Assembly: GCA_029216955.1 (NCBI GenBank)
Contig: JANAVB010042332.1
Location: 143,890-207,889 of the forward strand
Source of the DNA: Iris pallida
Lineage: Eukaryota; Streptophyta; Magnoliopsida; Asparagales; Iridaceae
Direction: 5' to 3'
DNA: 64,000 bases
Shown here: positions 33,401 to 43,452 of the stretch, one piece after another
Numbering within the stretch: the stretch's first letter is position 1
How the letters are laid out: every line of letters starts with the position of its first letter
Position numbers and translations under genes: made by a program
The notes under the pieces: generated by a model
What the model saw: only the letters and a program-made list of their open reading frames with translations
What the model was told of the DNA's origin: nothing
Database searches by the model: none

Positions 33401-34327
33401 AACAATGTTGTGTTCATGAAGGAATGGCCTCCCCAAAAGAGCATTGTAAGAGCAACCATGGTTATCTATAATATAGAAGGTCACCTTCGTACGAAGATTG
33501 CCTATTTGGAGTTTTAGGCGAATCTTGCCCAGAGCCTCACATCTTCCCTGGTTGAACCCCAAGATGGTGGTGATTGTGCTAGAAAGACTATGTACTGGGA
33601 TCTTCAGTGCATCTAGCATTGTCTTCGGCATGATGCTGAGCGCTGACCCGGGATCTATCAGAATACGATCGACCTTCATCGTGTCGATGTATCCTGTATA
33701 GTATAGAGGACGGTCATGCCTATTATCTTCCATCAGCATATCATCCTGTGTGAAGGTAATGTTTGGAATTAACTCGAACACACTGTGATAGTGGAGGCAA
33801 GAGACAGGCTCTGATTCTGGCTTCTTTAGAAAAGTTAAGCAGGTTTCCGCCTGCATGAGAGCTTCACTCAAAGTTTCTTGAGTCTCTTTGGAGAGCCGCA
33901 AGAGCTCAAAGATCGACAGTCTAGCCGGTGTATTAGCTAGTTGAGCCAAAATATCAAAATTGTATGGTTTCTCAAGTCCAGAAGGAGATGACTTCTTCAA
34001 AGGCTTGTCAAAGCGGACTTGTTGTTTGCCTTTGTCGGCTGCTGTCGGCTTAGGGGGAATAGGTTCTAAAACCGATGAAGACACAGCAGGGATGCCCTCA
34101 GTAGAAGTAGGTTGCACTGGAGCGGACTCAGCAGAAGAAGCAGGGTTTTCTTGAGTTTCGGGAAATTCCCGTAGATAGGCTTTTCCTGACCTGGTACCCA
34201 ACAGAATTTCCTCTTCAACTATGGGGTCAAAAGACACCATATTACATATCTTTGTTCTGCTCTTGGAGCGGTCTTTCTGCTTAGAAGGAGCCTCGAAGTC
34301 TGCAACAAGGTTCGGGTGGATCCACAT
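30422..34327 (-). CDS. TatB pol: protease, RT, RNase H and start of archaeal-type RNase H
   Basis: 1301 codons uninterrupted. Protease motif ILIDPGSALSIM near residue 222 (Pro in place of the usual Thr/Ser), then GRPFLHEHNIVPSTL. Residues about 405-475 contain a 20-residue repeat with SSEPLVIDLRRNKDK. RT: FDFRDLN-type RVCIDFRDLNEAC, SFMDGFSGYNQIRM, PFGLKNAGATYQR, YVDDIVVKS near residue 946 with both Asp intact. RNase H: MDHSLGALLAQ, EKECLALMF, GQALADFLA. The archaeal-type RNase H starts with LFDGASRIRPNGAIVAGVGVV near 1242. The frame ends at a TAA (30422). Catalyses copying of element RNA into DNA. Confidence 0.9.
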   Translation of the reverse strand: MWIHPNLVADFEAPSKQKDRSKSRTKICNMVSFDPIVEEEILLGTRSGKAYLREFPETQENPASSAESAPVQPTSTEGIPAVSSSVLEPIPPKPTAADKGKQQVRFDKPLKKSSPSGLEKPYNFDILAQLANTPARLSIFELLRLSKETQETLSEALMQAETCLTFLKKPESEPVSCLHYHSVFELIPNITFTQDDMLMEDNRHDRPLYYTGYIDTMKVDRILIDPGSALSIMPKTMLDALKIPVHSLSSTITTILGFNQGRCEALGKIRLKLQIGNLRTKVTFYIIDNHGCSYNALLGRPFLHEHNIVPSTLYQCFKYVNDNGEVQKEVADLYPFKGVEAYCNDARTYNDEFMKVVLALDTEEEQEAVPNDTLIIPVKGRVSHLQSSKPLAIHLPVRKQPTDGGQDQRELTSSEPLVIDLRRNKDKRQLTSSEPLVIDLSRNKDKMELISSEPLVIDLRRSKPPPCSSSLPLVINLTKPAKAKGLVVNTDVQINEKASPFQYTDVIYHTKCYLDMLDSFQSFTMGVVQSLQTEVLLEHQDDSYFFVPSRKRGESPILLSKGPEQKFSYTDDNKINDMGRLQLRRYSQQSKDIIRKIGYDFKNGLNYGKGRRTPIRTAIPKGKSEMYYSRTKRGLGYALPPILSPVASESDSEERSNSSDSRSWDSDTSIGQVHRLIVSSNMVSAELPKGYDEDIEENPKTDPWAQRMDTQWELRFEQREPPTEDQLVQIDVGENGSPCPIFISKNLSEADRQELILLIREYIDIFAWSYEDMPGLDPKLATHKLNILPNTKPVKHQQRRFKPEMMNTIDDEVKKLIACSFIREEQHPDWVANVVPVLKKTGKVRVCIDFRDLNEACTKDEFPLPITDVMIDNTCGFERISFMDGFSGYNQIRMNPEDEKHTSFRTPRGVYCYTVMPFGLKNAGATYQRAMSTIFRDHLRKTVECYVDDIVVKSRLKENHIQDLRTIFNLMCQHQLKMNPTKSFLGVSSGKFLGFVITSKGIHVDHEKIKAIQEMRPPRNLKELRGFQGRLAYIRRFISNLSGCCRPFTQLMKKGISFIWTEECQRVFDDIKQYLMNPPVLVPPISGIPFLMYVRAMDHSLGALLAQKNKEGHEQAIYYLSRNMIGAEHRYSPVEKECLALMFVVQKIRHYIIGQTIHVISRVNPLRVLKKKPSTFNSRLAIWAILLAQYDMVYVPQKYVKGQALADFLAAHPVPETSNLYDEIPDETLESNMISEEFPTRPLLFDGASRIRPNGAIVAGVGVVLVSPDGSTIKRAYSLDKPCSNNVAEYNALLIGLQLAK
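32905..33115 (-). repeat. 60-bp in-frame tandem repeat inside TatB pol
   Basis: About three and a half units encode TSSEPLVIDLRRNKDK-type 20-residue repeats between protease and RT. Units differ by a few substitutions and keep the frame, so protein length polymorphism is expected. The function is unknown. Confidence 0.8.
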
Positions 34328-34393
34328 AATCTCACCATTATCAAGAGATAGGGGAACGAGACCTTCACTCTGTGGAGGATGGAGATTCTCGAT

Positions 34394-35080
34394 CTAAAGG
34401 GTAGCCTTGGGGATATGGATGACACCATGCTGTACCATCTGTGGAGGGAAGTTATCGAACTGTACTGAGACCATGTTCGCGATAAAAGTCTTCTCATCGT
34501 GTTGAAGAGTGACAACACCAGCATTGACTAACTCCTGAATCTTGCCTTTGAGCACATAACATGCTCGAGTGGGATGTCCAATGAACCTGTGATAAACACA
34601 ATATTTGGGATGATCAGTCTTACCAACCTCATCAGGCTTCTTTGGGTCTGGATGTTGGAGCTTATTGCTTTTGATCAAGCAATCGAAGATGCTCACGGTG
34701 TCGTTCTCGTCAAAGGAGTACTCTACTTTCGGACGAGTTTTCCTTGGTGGAGGGGCAGAAGGATTAGAATTAGACGTAGGTGGAGCTACGTTGACAGCCA
34801 GAGATTCTTTGTTCTTTAAATTGATGTTCAAAGTTTCTTTACCCTTACGGTTGTTCTGGCGATTACCGCTACTAGCTGTCGGGTGTTTATCCCGGTCGGG
34901 GTTAGACATGTGTACCCCCAACTGCTTAAACTTGTTAGCGCTAACTTCGGCTGCTTTAGTATTGATAATGAATGATGGCCAGTCTTGAAATTGAGTTGAC
35001 CCCGTCCACATGTTGATGATAGGCAAAAAATTTGCCTTGCAGGTATCTATAGTGACAGCGGCCAGAGTTCTAGGAGGCAT
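34394..35080 (-). pseudogene. TatB gag, C-terminal part
   Basis: 228 codons continuing the gag frame after the TGA. YCVYHRFIGHPTRACYVLK is a CX2HX7HX3C-like pattern shared with TatD (YCLYHQYVHYSTKDC), in place of a standard zinc knuckle. Then VVTLQHDEKTFIANMV and IPKATL. A TAG at 34394-34396 ends it; TatD has AAA there, so the stop is a mutation and the frame otherwise runs into pol. Confidence 0.7.
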
Positions 35081-35092
35081 CTTTAATGGTTC

Positions 35093-36016
35093 TCAGTAGA
35101 ATCTTTCAATAAAACTCTCAGCGGTTTCATTATGTCTTTGTTTGATCTTGTTGAGGGCCGACATGGTCATGTCGTTGATTCCCTCGTAGAATCGCTCCAA
35201 GAAGATTTGTTTCAAACCCGAGAAAGAGGTGATACAGCCATCAGATAAGCTCCTGTACCAATCGTATGCTACACCGGCTAAACAGTCGACAAATACCCTG
35301 GTAAGAATAGCGTTATTTGGCTGAAGTTGAACAGTCATTACCTCAAAGTGGTTAATAAACTGACTCGGAGAAGTGGTGCCGTCAAACAGCAAAATTGTGA
35401 GAATCTTGTACTTTGGAGGGAATGGGACTTCCTTCCATTCAACCGGATAGGGTTGTTTGATCCCCAATCTCTGTAAATTGTCCTTCTCTTTAAAAGCCTC
35501 AAATTGAGTGCGCAAGAGTTTGACAGCTTCATTAGCATCCTCCAATGATGAAGAAGGAGCAGGCTGAGTGTTAGAAGGAGGAACAACATGGTAAGTGCTA
35601 CCCCCAGCTCCTGACTGACTGGGTGTGGGTTGAATTTGTACAGGGGGTATTTGAGGAGATACTACCCCTAGACCTGCATTAACAGGCACCGACGATGGTA
35701 TAATCTCTGGGTTTGCAGCAGGTGCGGTCGGTGGTACTGTATGTTGGGCCACGATGATAGAATGCATACTTGTAACCATTTCAGCCATGGTCTTTAGCTT
35801 GTCTTCCAGTACAGCTATTCGTTGTTCTTGATTTGCTGAACTAGAAGCATCTGGGTTTTCAGTGACAACATAAGCTGTCACTTCTCTAGGTACAGTAGAA
35901 GATACTGTCTGTTCAGAACTCTCGCTGTATGCATCATAATCAGAGAAGGAATCATCTCCTGAATAAGAAATAGGAAGATGACCAGAGAGATCTTGGAGAA
36001 GATTCCCATGTCCCAT
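35093..36016 (-). pseudogene. TatB gag, N-terminal and capsid part
   Basis: 307 codons. A Ser/Pro-rich start with a helical stretch (EQRIAVLEDKLKTMAEMV) precedes the gag core: FPPKYKILTILLFDGTTSPSQ (given in part), VFVDCLAGVAYDWYRSL and FSGLKQIFLERFYEG, standard for the retrotransposon gag domain. TatD has the same core at 57907-58120. A TGA at 35093-35095 interrupts it; TatD has Arg at this position, so a CGA-to-TGA change is likely. Confidence 0.8.
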
Positions 36017-36848
36017 TGTGTCTCGACTTTGGAATCGGGTGTGTCGAAATACTCCTTCAGAAGATTCTTGGAGTAAATCTAAGTACCGCTGGCTGGACCT
36101 GCGAGGCTTGCCATGTTTGAAGCACTTTCTACCCCAGTGTCTCGAAAAGCCATGTTGACGGAAGCATACAACACTTCGTCTTCGTCTTTTGACATTGGTT
36201 CAGAAGTTACAAAATTCAGACGATCGAAAACAGATTATTTTGTTGTCTGGCAACAGCACTTGATGACAACCTTGTGATTACAATGATGTTCAAGTGGTTG
36301 AACTGGAGGTGTTGAGATATTGTCCCGTTTTTGCTTGAGGTGCTCTTGGAGGTCAGGAACAATGACGGGACGAAAAGAAGTCTGAGGGATATGTTCTTTG
36401 ACCACATTCGGAACATGGTTTCGGTTCTTCAGATGTTTTGTCCCGTGAGGATATAGAGAAGTACTCACTTCATTAGCATAGGTGTCAGGATTTTTTATCC
36501 TAGAAATTTGCCTCTGATGCAGGTTGATCTTCGGCATTGGCTGCTTGCATTTCATAGAAGCTGGTCTATTGAGATAAGTCTGTAGATCAGCAAATTCACC
36601 CCAGGGATTTCTGTCTGAGACACCAGTAATTCTTCCTATTTTGAGCGGAATATCTGGAGAGTTGGGAGATCTTGGAGTTCCGCTACCGGAGTAGGCAGAA
36701 TACCTCTTTGATCAGTACATTTCCCTTTGGAAGAGAGAGAAGAGCTCTTGTTTGAGAAAGTTCTTGTACTGATTGGTGCCGAGGCACGTTCAGATGGATC
36801 TTCTACGATAAATAATGGAGAAGACTGAGAAAAGACCAAAGGACCTTT
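36017..36848 (-). pseudogene. TatB ORF1 C-terminal remnants and ORF1-gag spacer
   Basis: Open pieces at 36839-36636 and 36555-36235 carry Ser- and Lys-rich sequence (SERASAPISTRTFSNKSSS; KINLHQRQISRIKN) and probably continue ORF1 in shifted frames. I do not recognise a domain. The stretch before the gag start at 36016 shows no further coding signal. Confidence 0.4.
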
Positions 36849-37646
36849 TTACTTGTTTTGTGAAGAAGGATTGGCTAAAAAGCATTTCCCTCTGTTGTCT
36901 TCCAAGTCGTGGAACGAGGAAGTTCGAAAAAAGACCAACGGGCCTTTTTCTTTGTTCTGAGGAGGAAGATGAACAGTCAACAGACTACCCCCAGTAGATT
37001 GCGCTGGAATAACAGGGTGCTTGGAAAGAGGAGCAGAGTTTTTTCCTTTGCTGTGAGAAGAAGGGGGATTAGCCAAAAGGCTATCCCTTTTAGACTGCAC
37101 TGGAACATCTTGTGCAGCGGTTGAAGTGGCAATAGGCGCATTGGCTGATTGCGCTTGGGAAGCTTTAATAGATAGCCTTTTGGCCACAGAAACTGTAGTT
37201 TGCGCAGCAGAAGTCCTGGCTTCAGAATGTTTAAGTTGCCCTCTGGTTGCAGGAATAGTGGATTGCACAGGAGGGAAGGAAGTCACCAACTGCGCCAGGG
37301 GGAGAGGAGTCTTGTACTTTGCCAAAGTAGCATAGGAAGTGGGTTGTGCTGTGGCAGAAAGAGCAGTATATTGCACAAGGGCAGAAGTTGCTACTGGGTC
37401 CTTAGCAGCAGAGACAGCAGGTTGTGCAGATGATTGCACAGAGGACTTTGGAGTCCACACTGAACGGACCTTGCTCTTGGCAGAGGTTGCAGTACGACGA
37501 GTAGCCCCAGAGTTGATCATCGCCTCGTAGGCAGTTTGGTTGATCTTCACAACCAGCGTCTTCTGCGTCTTTCCGATAGACGCAACGTCACATTGAGTTG
37601 TCACTTCCTCGTCGGAGAAGAAAGTCGTCCCCAGCTGAGTCGCCAT
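36849..37646 (-). CDS. TatB ORF1, extra protein upstream of gag
   Basis: 265 codons. The start MATQLGTTFFSDEEVTTQ is followed by a conserved block KTQKTLVVKINQTAYEAMI that recurs in TatC (QQMLVIRFDQQCYEDML) and TatD (QKMLIVKFDQQAFEEML). From about residue 55 it is Ser/Ala/Gln/Pro-rich low complexity containing many AQS/AQT units encoded by the GCGCAATC motif. An ORF1 of unknown function upstream of gag is characteristic of Ogre. The frame closes at 36849; further pieces follow. No membrane segment or known fold is evident. Confidence 0.7.
   Translation of the reverse strand: MATQLGTTFFSDEEVTTQCDVASIGKTQKTLVVKINQTAYEAMINSGATRRTATSAKSKVRSVWTPKSSVQSSAQPAVSAAKDPVATSALVQYTALSATAQPTSYATLAKYKTPLPLAQLVTSFPPVQSTIPATRGQLKHSEARTSAAQTTVSVAKRLSIKASQAQSANAPIATSTAAQDVPVQSKRDSLLANPPSSHSKGKNSAPLSKHPVIPAQSTGGSLLTVHLPPQNKEKGPLVFFRTSSFHDLEDNRGKCFLANPSSQNK
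37627..37645 (-). other. TatB primer-binding site, overlapping the ORF1 start
   Basis: TGGCGACTCAGCTGGGGAC on the minus strand, three bases after the LTR end. It starts with the TGG expected for pairing with a tRNA CCA end, and related sequences follow the TatC and TatD LTRs. The T of the PBS is the second base of the ORF1 ATG, so the site encodes the first residues of ORF1. The tRNA is probably an arginine tRNA as reported for Ogre elements; I could not check this. Confidence 0.7.
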
Positions 37647-37648
37647 TT

Positions 37649-38471
37649 TGTTTGCAAAAACAAAAGTCTTTTATTTCACAAACTTTATAAGAAGATTGCA
37701 ATTGAATTCTGGGAAAGTACAACTATAGGAATCCGATCTGAAGATGATCGCTTTATTCCTTGGATGATGTGAACTTTGAAGACGATAGCCTCTGAAGAAT
37801 GCAGCAGCACTTGGACAAGAACTTCTGATCTCTGATGATAATAATGATCTGATCCCCTTAATGAAGGACTTGAAACTCTATTTATAGAGTTCTAGAAATA
37901 ACTAATTTATAGTTATTCTGGATTGTGCATGATGAACTATGCTAGCAACAAACTGCGCAAACAACGAACTGCACTGATAGTTACTCGATCGTGGGCCAAC
38001 TGTATTAGACGCGTAGCATTATTTGATTGAAATGCGCATGGTCGTGTACAGGCGGTTGCCACGTGACAAACAATTGATGGCATGTAAGCTACGTAATAAA
38101 TGTCAGTTATCTTGATGGATTGTGCCACTTGAAAAGCGCTAGCATCAGACTGCACTGAGACTCGGGCTTGGTCAAACTGCGCTGAAGTTGAACTGTCATA
38201 CTGTGCTGGCTGTACAGCTGTCCTTGAGCGCTGTGCTGCACAAGAAAGGAAAGAACTCCTCGTTTATCGGGCTTCAGCTGTCAGAAGATCAGATTTTTGT
38301 CAGGTAATGATGGCATTGCCACGTCAGCATAGCGCGCTTGAGTGGTAGCGCAGTTCAGCTTGCGCGTTTGAATGGTAGCGCAATCTGCTTCCTGCGCAGT
38401 CCATTTGAAGAGTGCGCAATTTAATTTTCTCTGTTTATTTGATAAATACAACTTGATTTTTAGGACCTACA
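37649..38471 (-). repeat. TatB 5' LTR
   Basis: 823 bp, read on the minus strand from TGTAGGTCC to GCAAACA. TATA box TATAAATA at about 37887-37880 inside the inverted repeat AACTCTA-TAAA-TAGAGTT. U3 holds many GCGCA motifs like TatA. Three bases after the LTR end the PBS begins. Confidence 0.85.
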
Positions 38472-38476
38472 GTCCA

Positions 38477-39534
38477 CTCGACCCCAACACGTATGATGAT
38501 CGGATATTTGTATCACTTGATGCTTCCAATGAATGGTTTAGTGATTTTCGGTCACGTCCGGTGTATGCGGGTCACCCTATAAATTTTACTATATTTTCTC
38601 AATATGATTCACTTTTTCATGATCTTTGTCTTGATAAACTTGTCACTACCAATTCGGTTATATATCTCAATGCCATACAAATGTTTTACTGCAACCTTAC
38701 TCACAATGATACACATATATTCTCACGGGTTGCGGGCATTGATATTTCTTTGATGATTTTGACTTGGCCGAACACCTTGAACTCCCGGAGCAAAACTCAT
38801 GGGAAAAACTTGTTGACGCTCGAAAGTTTCTATTTCCCGATGGGTCATCCCTAGAAAGCTTTAAGGACGACTTGTGTACCCCTAACACACATCCTCGTAA
38901 GCTTCTCGCCAAGTTTCTCAATCCTTACTTTTATGAACTTCATCGGATCGTCTTTAACACGATTTTGCCCAAAGCAGGATCGACCGATGATGTTACATAC
39001 TTTGAAATCTCTGCTTTGTATTACCTTCATTTTCATGTTCCTTTTAATCTTCCACGTACCATGATGGACTGGATGATTAATGCTAGGAAGAAACCAAGAT
39101 CCTTGGTTTATGCTCTTTATCTTCCTATGCTCTTTCGTGCTTTTCGTGTACCTCTTGATGAGTGACGGTTCCTGCCTGCCCCTGCCTTCCTCTCTAAGGC
39201 ACGGCGGCTTCAGGCAGCAGTTGGCTCACCTGTTGTGTCTGAGCACTCTGACGATGAGCCCGACGCCCCTCCTCTTGGACAGGATCCTCCTCCTTCTCCT
39301 GCTACTCTTGAGTCACTCCAGACTATGCTCCGCGATCGATTCACCTTAGAGGATCATCGCTGGACTCAGCTTGACTATCGGACTACCTTGCAGATGAATG
39401 CCATTAGCAACTCACTGTACGATATTCGGTACTCTATGTCCCGACATCCTTCTATACCTATTCCCTTGGAGCGAGACCCTGCTCGCGATGGATCTGGATG
39501 CGGCTTTCGTGGACCCTCGTCGTTCATTCACTGA
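38477..39534 (+). pseudogene. copia third ORF, main part
   Basis: Reads DPNTYDDRIFVSLDAS, then SQYDSLFHDLCLDKL and VIYLNAIQMFYCNL, a frameshift near 38750, DLAEHLELPEQNSWEKL, a helical block to RVPLDE, TGA at 39163, then a Pro/Asp-rich tail with SEHSDDEPDAPP to 39534. It recalls the putative plant transposon protein domain that often accompanies SIRE-like elements. Not essential domains of pol. The first 100 bp of the open frame reaching left of 38472 belong to the TatB LTR. Confidence 0.6.
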
Positions 39535-40022
39535 TCCATCCGACGATGGTGGGCCTTCACGAGCTCGATGATGGATATGGATTTTTCTTTGCTGCTGCTG
39601 CTTAGGATCGTAGTTTTATGATTTTCTACATTTTTAGTTGATGTAGTTGTTTTTGTTTCTGCACTTTGGTTGTACTAGAACTCATTATGTGACTCTTGGA
39701 GACATTTTATTCTGCAGTTTCTCAGTTTTATGCAGTTTATCTCTATTATTTTTGGTGTGCTTACCATTCATTATTCTGGTTATTTGATAACTGACAAAAG
39801 GGGGAGAAATATTTTGATATATTCATATTATATTGTCATATACTTTGTGTATCTGTGCTTTGGGAAAAGAATATTGTTATCAGGACAACAGGCAATATTT
39901 ACGGGGGAGCTATTGCTAGCTGCACCTATTACGGGGGAGCTACGTTATTTTTTTTTAATGTGTCGAGGTATGAATATTGAATATACAAATATCATTTTGT
40001 CAATTATCAATATGGGGGAGAT
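39535..40022 (+). other. copia 3' untranslated region with multiple purine tracts
   Basis: Non-coding. AAAAGGGGGAGAAAT (39797), ACGGGGGAGCTA (39900 and 39930) and ATGGGGGAGATT (40012) form a series of polypurine tracts. Repeated tracts before the 3' LTR are a known SIRE-lineage trait. The last one abuts the LTR. Confidence 0.7.
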
Positions 40023-40962
40023 TGTTGACACAAAATCACAGTCAACCATATATTGATACAATTGAAAACATGATACTTGTAATATTTTAATACGACACAT
40101 GAAGACTGAATTCGGTACAAGCCAGACGATAGCTCGCACCTGCAAAGCTTCATAATTTGAGTCTGTATTTTACACTTTATTTGAGTCTAGATTTATGTAA
40201 ACTGAGCTGTGTTGAGCATTTTGAGACTTAGACTATACCTATATCTCAAACCAAAAGCCCCACCAAACATCCAAATAGCCCATTGGCCCATTTGACCTAT
40301 TCTGTGCTCTGGAGACAGAGTTCGGGCAGAACTCTGCCTCCACACAGAGTTCGGGCCGAACTCCGCCTCTTAAAATCCAGGACCCTAATTTTTAGGGTTG
40401 GCTGGATGCAAGTTGTCCAACGGCCAAATTTTTGAATATTCTACCCAGAATTCTGGCCGAATTCTGCCTGTATGAAATCCTATAAATAGGCCATGAATTC
40501 TCTAATTTTTATTCATCCAATCTTCTCATATCTTCTCTATAAAGCCTTATACAAGCCATACCCTTCTTATCTACTAACCACAAGCTCCCTAAGCCTCAAA
40601 GTGCTCAGTACTTTTCAGTTAGGAGTTTGTTCAAGGGTTCAAGAAGTCGCTTAGAAAATTCCAAGCATCGTCACTGCGATCTCTGTAAGAAGTTGACGTG
40701 CTCTTCTGAAGAAAAGGCACGGGGTGTAACTACTATTTCACAAATAGTGGATTTAATCCTGAGCTAGAGTTCTCAGGCCTGGACTAGTCCACCACGAGGG
40801 AAACCAGGTTAAAATCGGCTGTGTTTGCGTATGCTTTCTTGCTCTTTATTATTTCCGCATTTACTCTGATTATTTTTTGTTGTGAAATAGTTTAATTTTT
40901 AATTGGACATTATTGTCATAAACTCTATTCACCCTCCTCTAGAGTCGCCTATTTGTTCTTCA
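40023..40962 (+). repeat. copia 3' LTR
   Basis: Starts TGTTGACACAAAATC right after a polypurine tract and ends at about TTCTTCA, where sequence of the LARD-like LTR resumes. TATA-like CCTATAAATAGGCC lies near 40480. GAGTTCGGGCAGAACTCTG-type repeats are at 40315-40370. The exact right border is uncertain by a few bases because the 5' LTR is not available. Confidence 0.75.
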
Positions 40963-42797
40963 TGTCCCGCTAATCCGGGCGACGTGGTCGCGAATCGAAA
41001 GCATCAAAATGTGCGTATCGGCTTCGCGGACGTGTGATCTTTGACGAAATTCAAATTGGTCGCGTGTGGGCGACGAATTTGATACGTATCCGTCAAAATT
41101 TACCGTATCAGCATCTGTGCAAATTTTCTAATTACTTTGTGCATGATCGTCAGACTGAGACGAAACTTGCGCCAATAGGACCATATCATTTTTCTGGTCT
41201 TGTATGCCAAGTTTGGTCCAATTCTGAGACAGTTGATCGGATCGCCGTTTTGCGGGCCCCACAGTCCGATTCAACGGGCGATTTTGTGCACGGTCCACCG
41301 GAATCCACAAATGGACATACCGTTGGGTTCATATCATCAAAACAAATCCATAGACATGTAGTTTGATTACTTTAAAGACCATTGACCTGGCACATTTTTT
41401 GGTACAAAACGGGTCCAACGACGGACATCGTTTTGGCCCGAAACTATCGTTTTGCCCCTGTTTCCAGAATTGAAATTAAGGACAGGCAATCCTAGCTAAT
41501 TTGACTATTCTGAGAATGTTGGTAATGTCTATTTCAGCTTCTGGAGGCAGTTGTGAGACTTGAACTTTCTGACTTGTTGATTGACGATATATTGTTGTTT
41601 CTCCATGCAACCCTCAGGCAAGTATGCCTTGTCGAACATATACAATATTTACATTGTTTTCTCTTTCTTTATTGTATTCTTTTTTATATTGTCACACGAT
41701 CCCATATGGTGATTGATTTGTCCTTGATTGCTTTACTTGTTCTAGATTACGTGCATGTATAGGATATTTGACAATGCTAGATTATTGGTCTTTTCGTGTT
41801 ACCTTGTCTCGTGATTGAGTTGTCAGTTTCTATATCTTGTTCTTGACTTGACTAATCTTGACTGTGAGTATCTTGCATTGTGCTACAGTTGAGTTATACT
41901 ATAGATTGGGGGTATCTTACATTGTACTACGATCTATAGCCAATTCTTCTATCTTGATATTGCTTGATTGACCCGACTTGAGATATACTATATATTGGGA
42001 GTATCTTACATTGTACAACGACCTATAGCATATATTGATTTATTGATTGACTTGACTTGCTACACTATAAATTGGGAGTATCTTGCATTGTACTATGATT
42101 TATAGGAGTCTACTTGATCTTGTATCCTTTAGGAGAGGAGATCGATACTAGAATTGGCTAATCTCGACTGAGAGTATCGTGCTTGTACGTCAATTGGAAC
42201 ACTATAGATTGGGAGTATCTTGTATTGTACTACAAGCTATAGGAGTTCTGATTGATAGTTAGCCAAGTCTAGTATTACATTTCCACCCGACTCGTCGTCC
42301 TTAGATGTTTTTTTTTGCTGTATTCTTATCCTCTATACATGTTATTTACTGTCATATTAGTAGGATATTTTATGTATCTTGCTAGTTCTCTGAGGACCTG
42401 ATGATCTCTTCAGGTAGCTGATTGCACGGAGTTAGTTTGCTGAGGATGTGGTAATTGACTTTATCTGCATGATTCAGATATTTTGTTAGTGTTATTAATT
42501 TACTATCTTTCTTGTGCTTTTATGATATATCCTGCTTATTAGCTTAGCTTCATAGACTCATATTATTCATGGAGTCTAATCAGACATATATGCTAGTGGA
42601 CTGTAGACTACGACCCATACTTGTTCATTCTTGTCTTATATATTCTTGTGAATTAAGATACACTGTAGATTACCATATTAGCCATGATACCATGATCTTG
42701 ACAGCTTATACGTACTCGAGTCGGGCTGGAGTCTGCTTGAAACGTAGCTGGCTTGCTCACGCTCTCGCATCCCGAAAAGTGGGTGTGGGTCGTGACA
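40963..42797 (+). repeat. right LTR of the LARD-like element, 3' piece
   Basis: Collinear with 16180-18015, for example CGCGTGTGGGCGACGAATTTG and the later CTGAGGACCTGATGATCTC, both given in part. It ends GTCGTGACA before the AGACG duplicate at 42798-42802. About 750 bp present in the left LTR between the TA tract and 16180 are absent, lost together with the copia 5' end. Confidence 0.8.
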
Positions 42798-42802
42798 AGA
42801 CG

Positions 42803-43452
42803 AGCCTCGATTCACCGTGCCAGATGTGACTTGGGAAGAGTTCAAGGAGCTTTTCAAGACGAAGTTCTATCCCGAAACAGCCCATAAAGAGTTGAAAAAT
42901 GAGTTCGAGAGCCTGGAGCAGGGCAACCTCTCTATCGACGAGTACTCCGCTGAGTTCTCCTGCCTCAATCGCTTCGTAGATGCCTTGAACCCTGCAACCA
43001 AAGCCAAGAATTTCAGAAAAGGGTTATCTCATAAAATTCGTATCGCCATTGCCACCAGCCAGGCCACCACATACGAAAGAATCTTAAAGGTTGCACAAGA
43101 CGTAGAGAATGAGCTAAAGCGCAAGCAAAAGAGAGGCCGAGACATGTATGGAGGAGGCAGCAGCCGATCATGAGCGGTAAAATGCCCTAACATTCCAGTA
43201 CAGCAGCATCATCAGCAGCCAAGAGACACCCCGAATCGAGAGCTTCCAACATGCCAGCATTGCAGAAAGAAGGGACACAGTGAGAGCGACTGCCGCTGGA
43301 GACTAGGCCAATGTTTAAACTGTGGTTCGGATCAGCATCAGTTGCGAGATTGCCCAAGGCGTCGACCTGTAGCACCAGGAGAGCAAGCTTTTGCCATGAT
43401 CACGGAGGATGCGCCAGCACTACAAGGAGGAGTTGACGGTGATTCCCAATAA
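42803..43452 (+). pseudogene. gag C-terminal part of the gag-only element, with two zinc knuckles
   Basis: Continues gag after the nest: DEPRFTVPDVTWEEFKELF, helix-rich capsid end, then TGA at 43171 (probably from CGA), and in the same frame two CX2CX4HX4C knuckles, CQHCRKKGHSESDC and CLNCGSDQHQLRDC. It ends at TAA 43450. Apart from the TGA the frame is intact. No protease or pol follows. Confidence 0.8.

Larger units (their letters stand above)
22650..38471 (-). mobile_element. TatB: nearly complete Tat/Ogre-like Ty3/gypsy retrotransposon (15.8 kb)
   Basis: LTRs at 38471-37649 (5') and 23478-22650 (3') in minus orientation, PBS after the first and polypurine tract before the second. Order on the minus strand: ORF1, gag, protease, RT, RNase H, archaeal-type RNase H, integrase. 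Then two plus-strand (opposite) genes. Great size, ORF1 upstream of gag and dual RNase H are Tat/Ogre traits. Likely target duplication GTCCT (22644-22648) and GTCCA (38472-38476), one mismatch. LTRs differ at roughly 7 percent by eye, so the insertion is old. Confidence 0.9.
19466..40962 (+). mobile_element. SIRE-like Ty1/copia element, 5' truncated, carrying TatB
   Basis: Begins abruptly within integrase, right at a TA tract. RT and RNase H follow, then an additional ORF after pol, several GGGGGAG purine tracts and a 3' LTR from 40023. Integrase-RT-RNase H order is that of copia, and an extra 3' ORF is typical of the SIRE lineage. The 5' LTR, gag, protease and first part of integrase are absent. 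TatB (22650-38471) interrupts the third ORF. Confidence 0.8.

Noticed and set aside
38372..38475. Apparent N-terminus of the copia third ORF in TatB LTR sequence
   Set aside because: The frame crosses the TatB border; the true upstream part is at 22507-22648.
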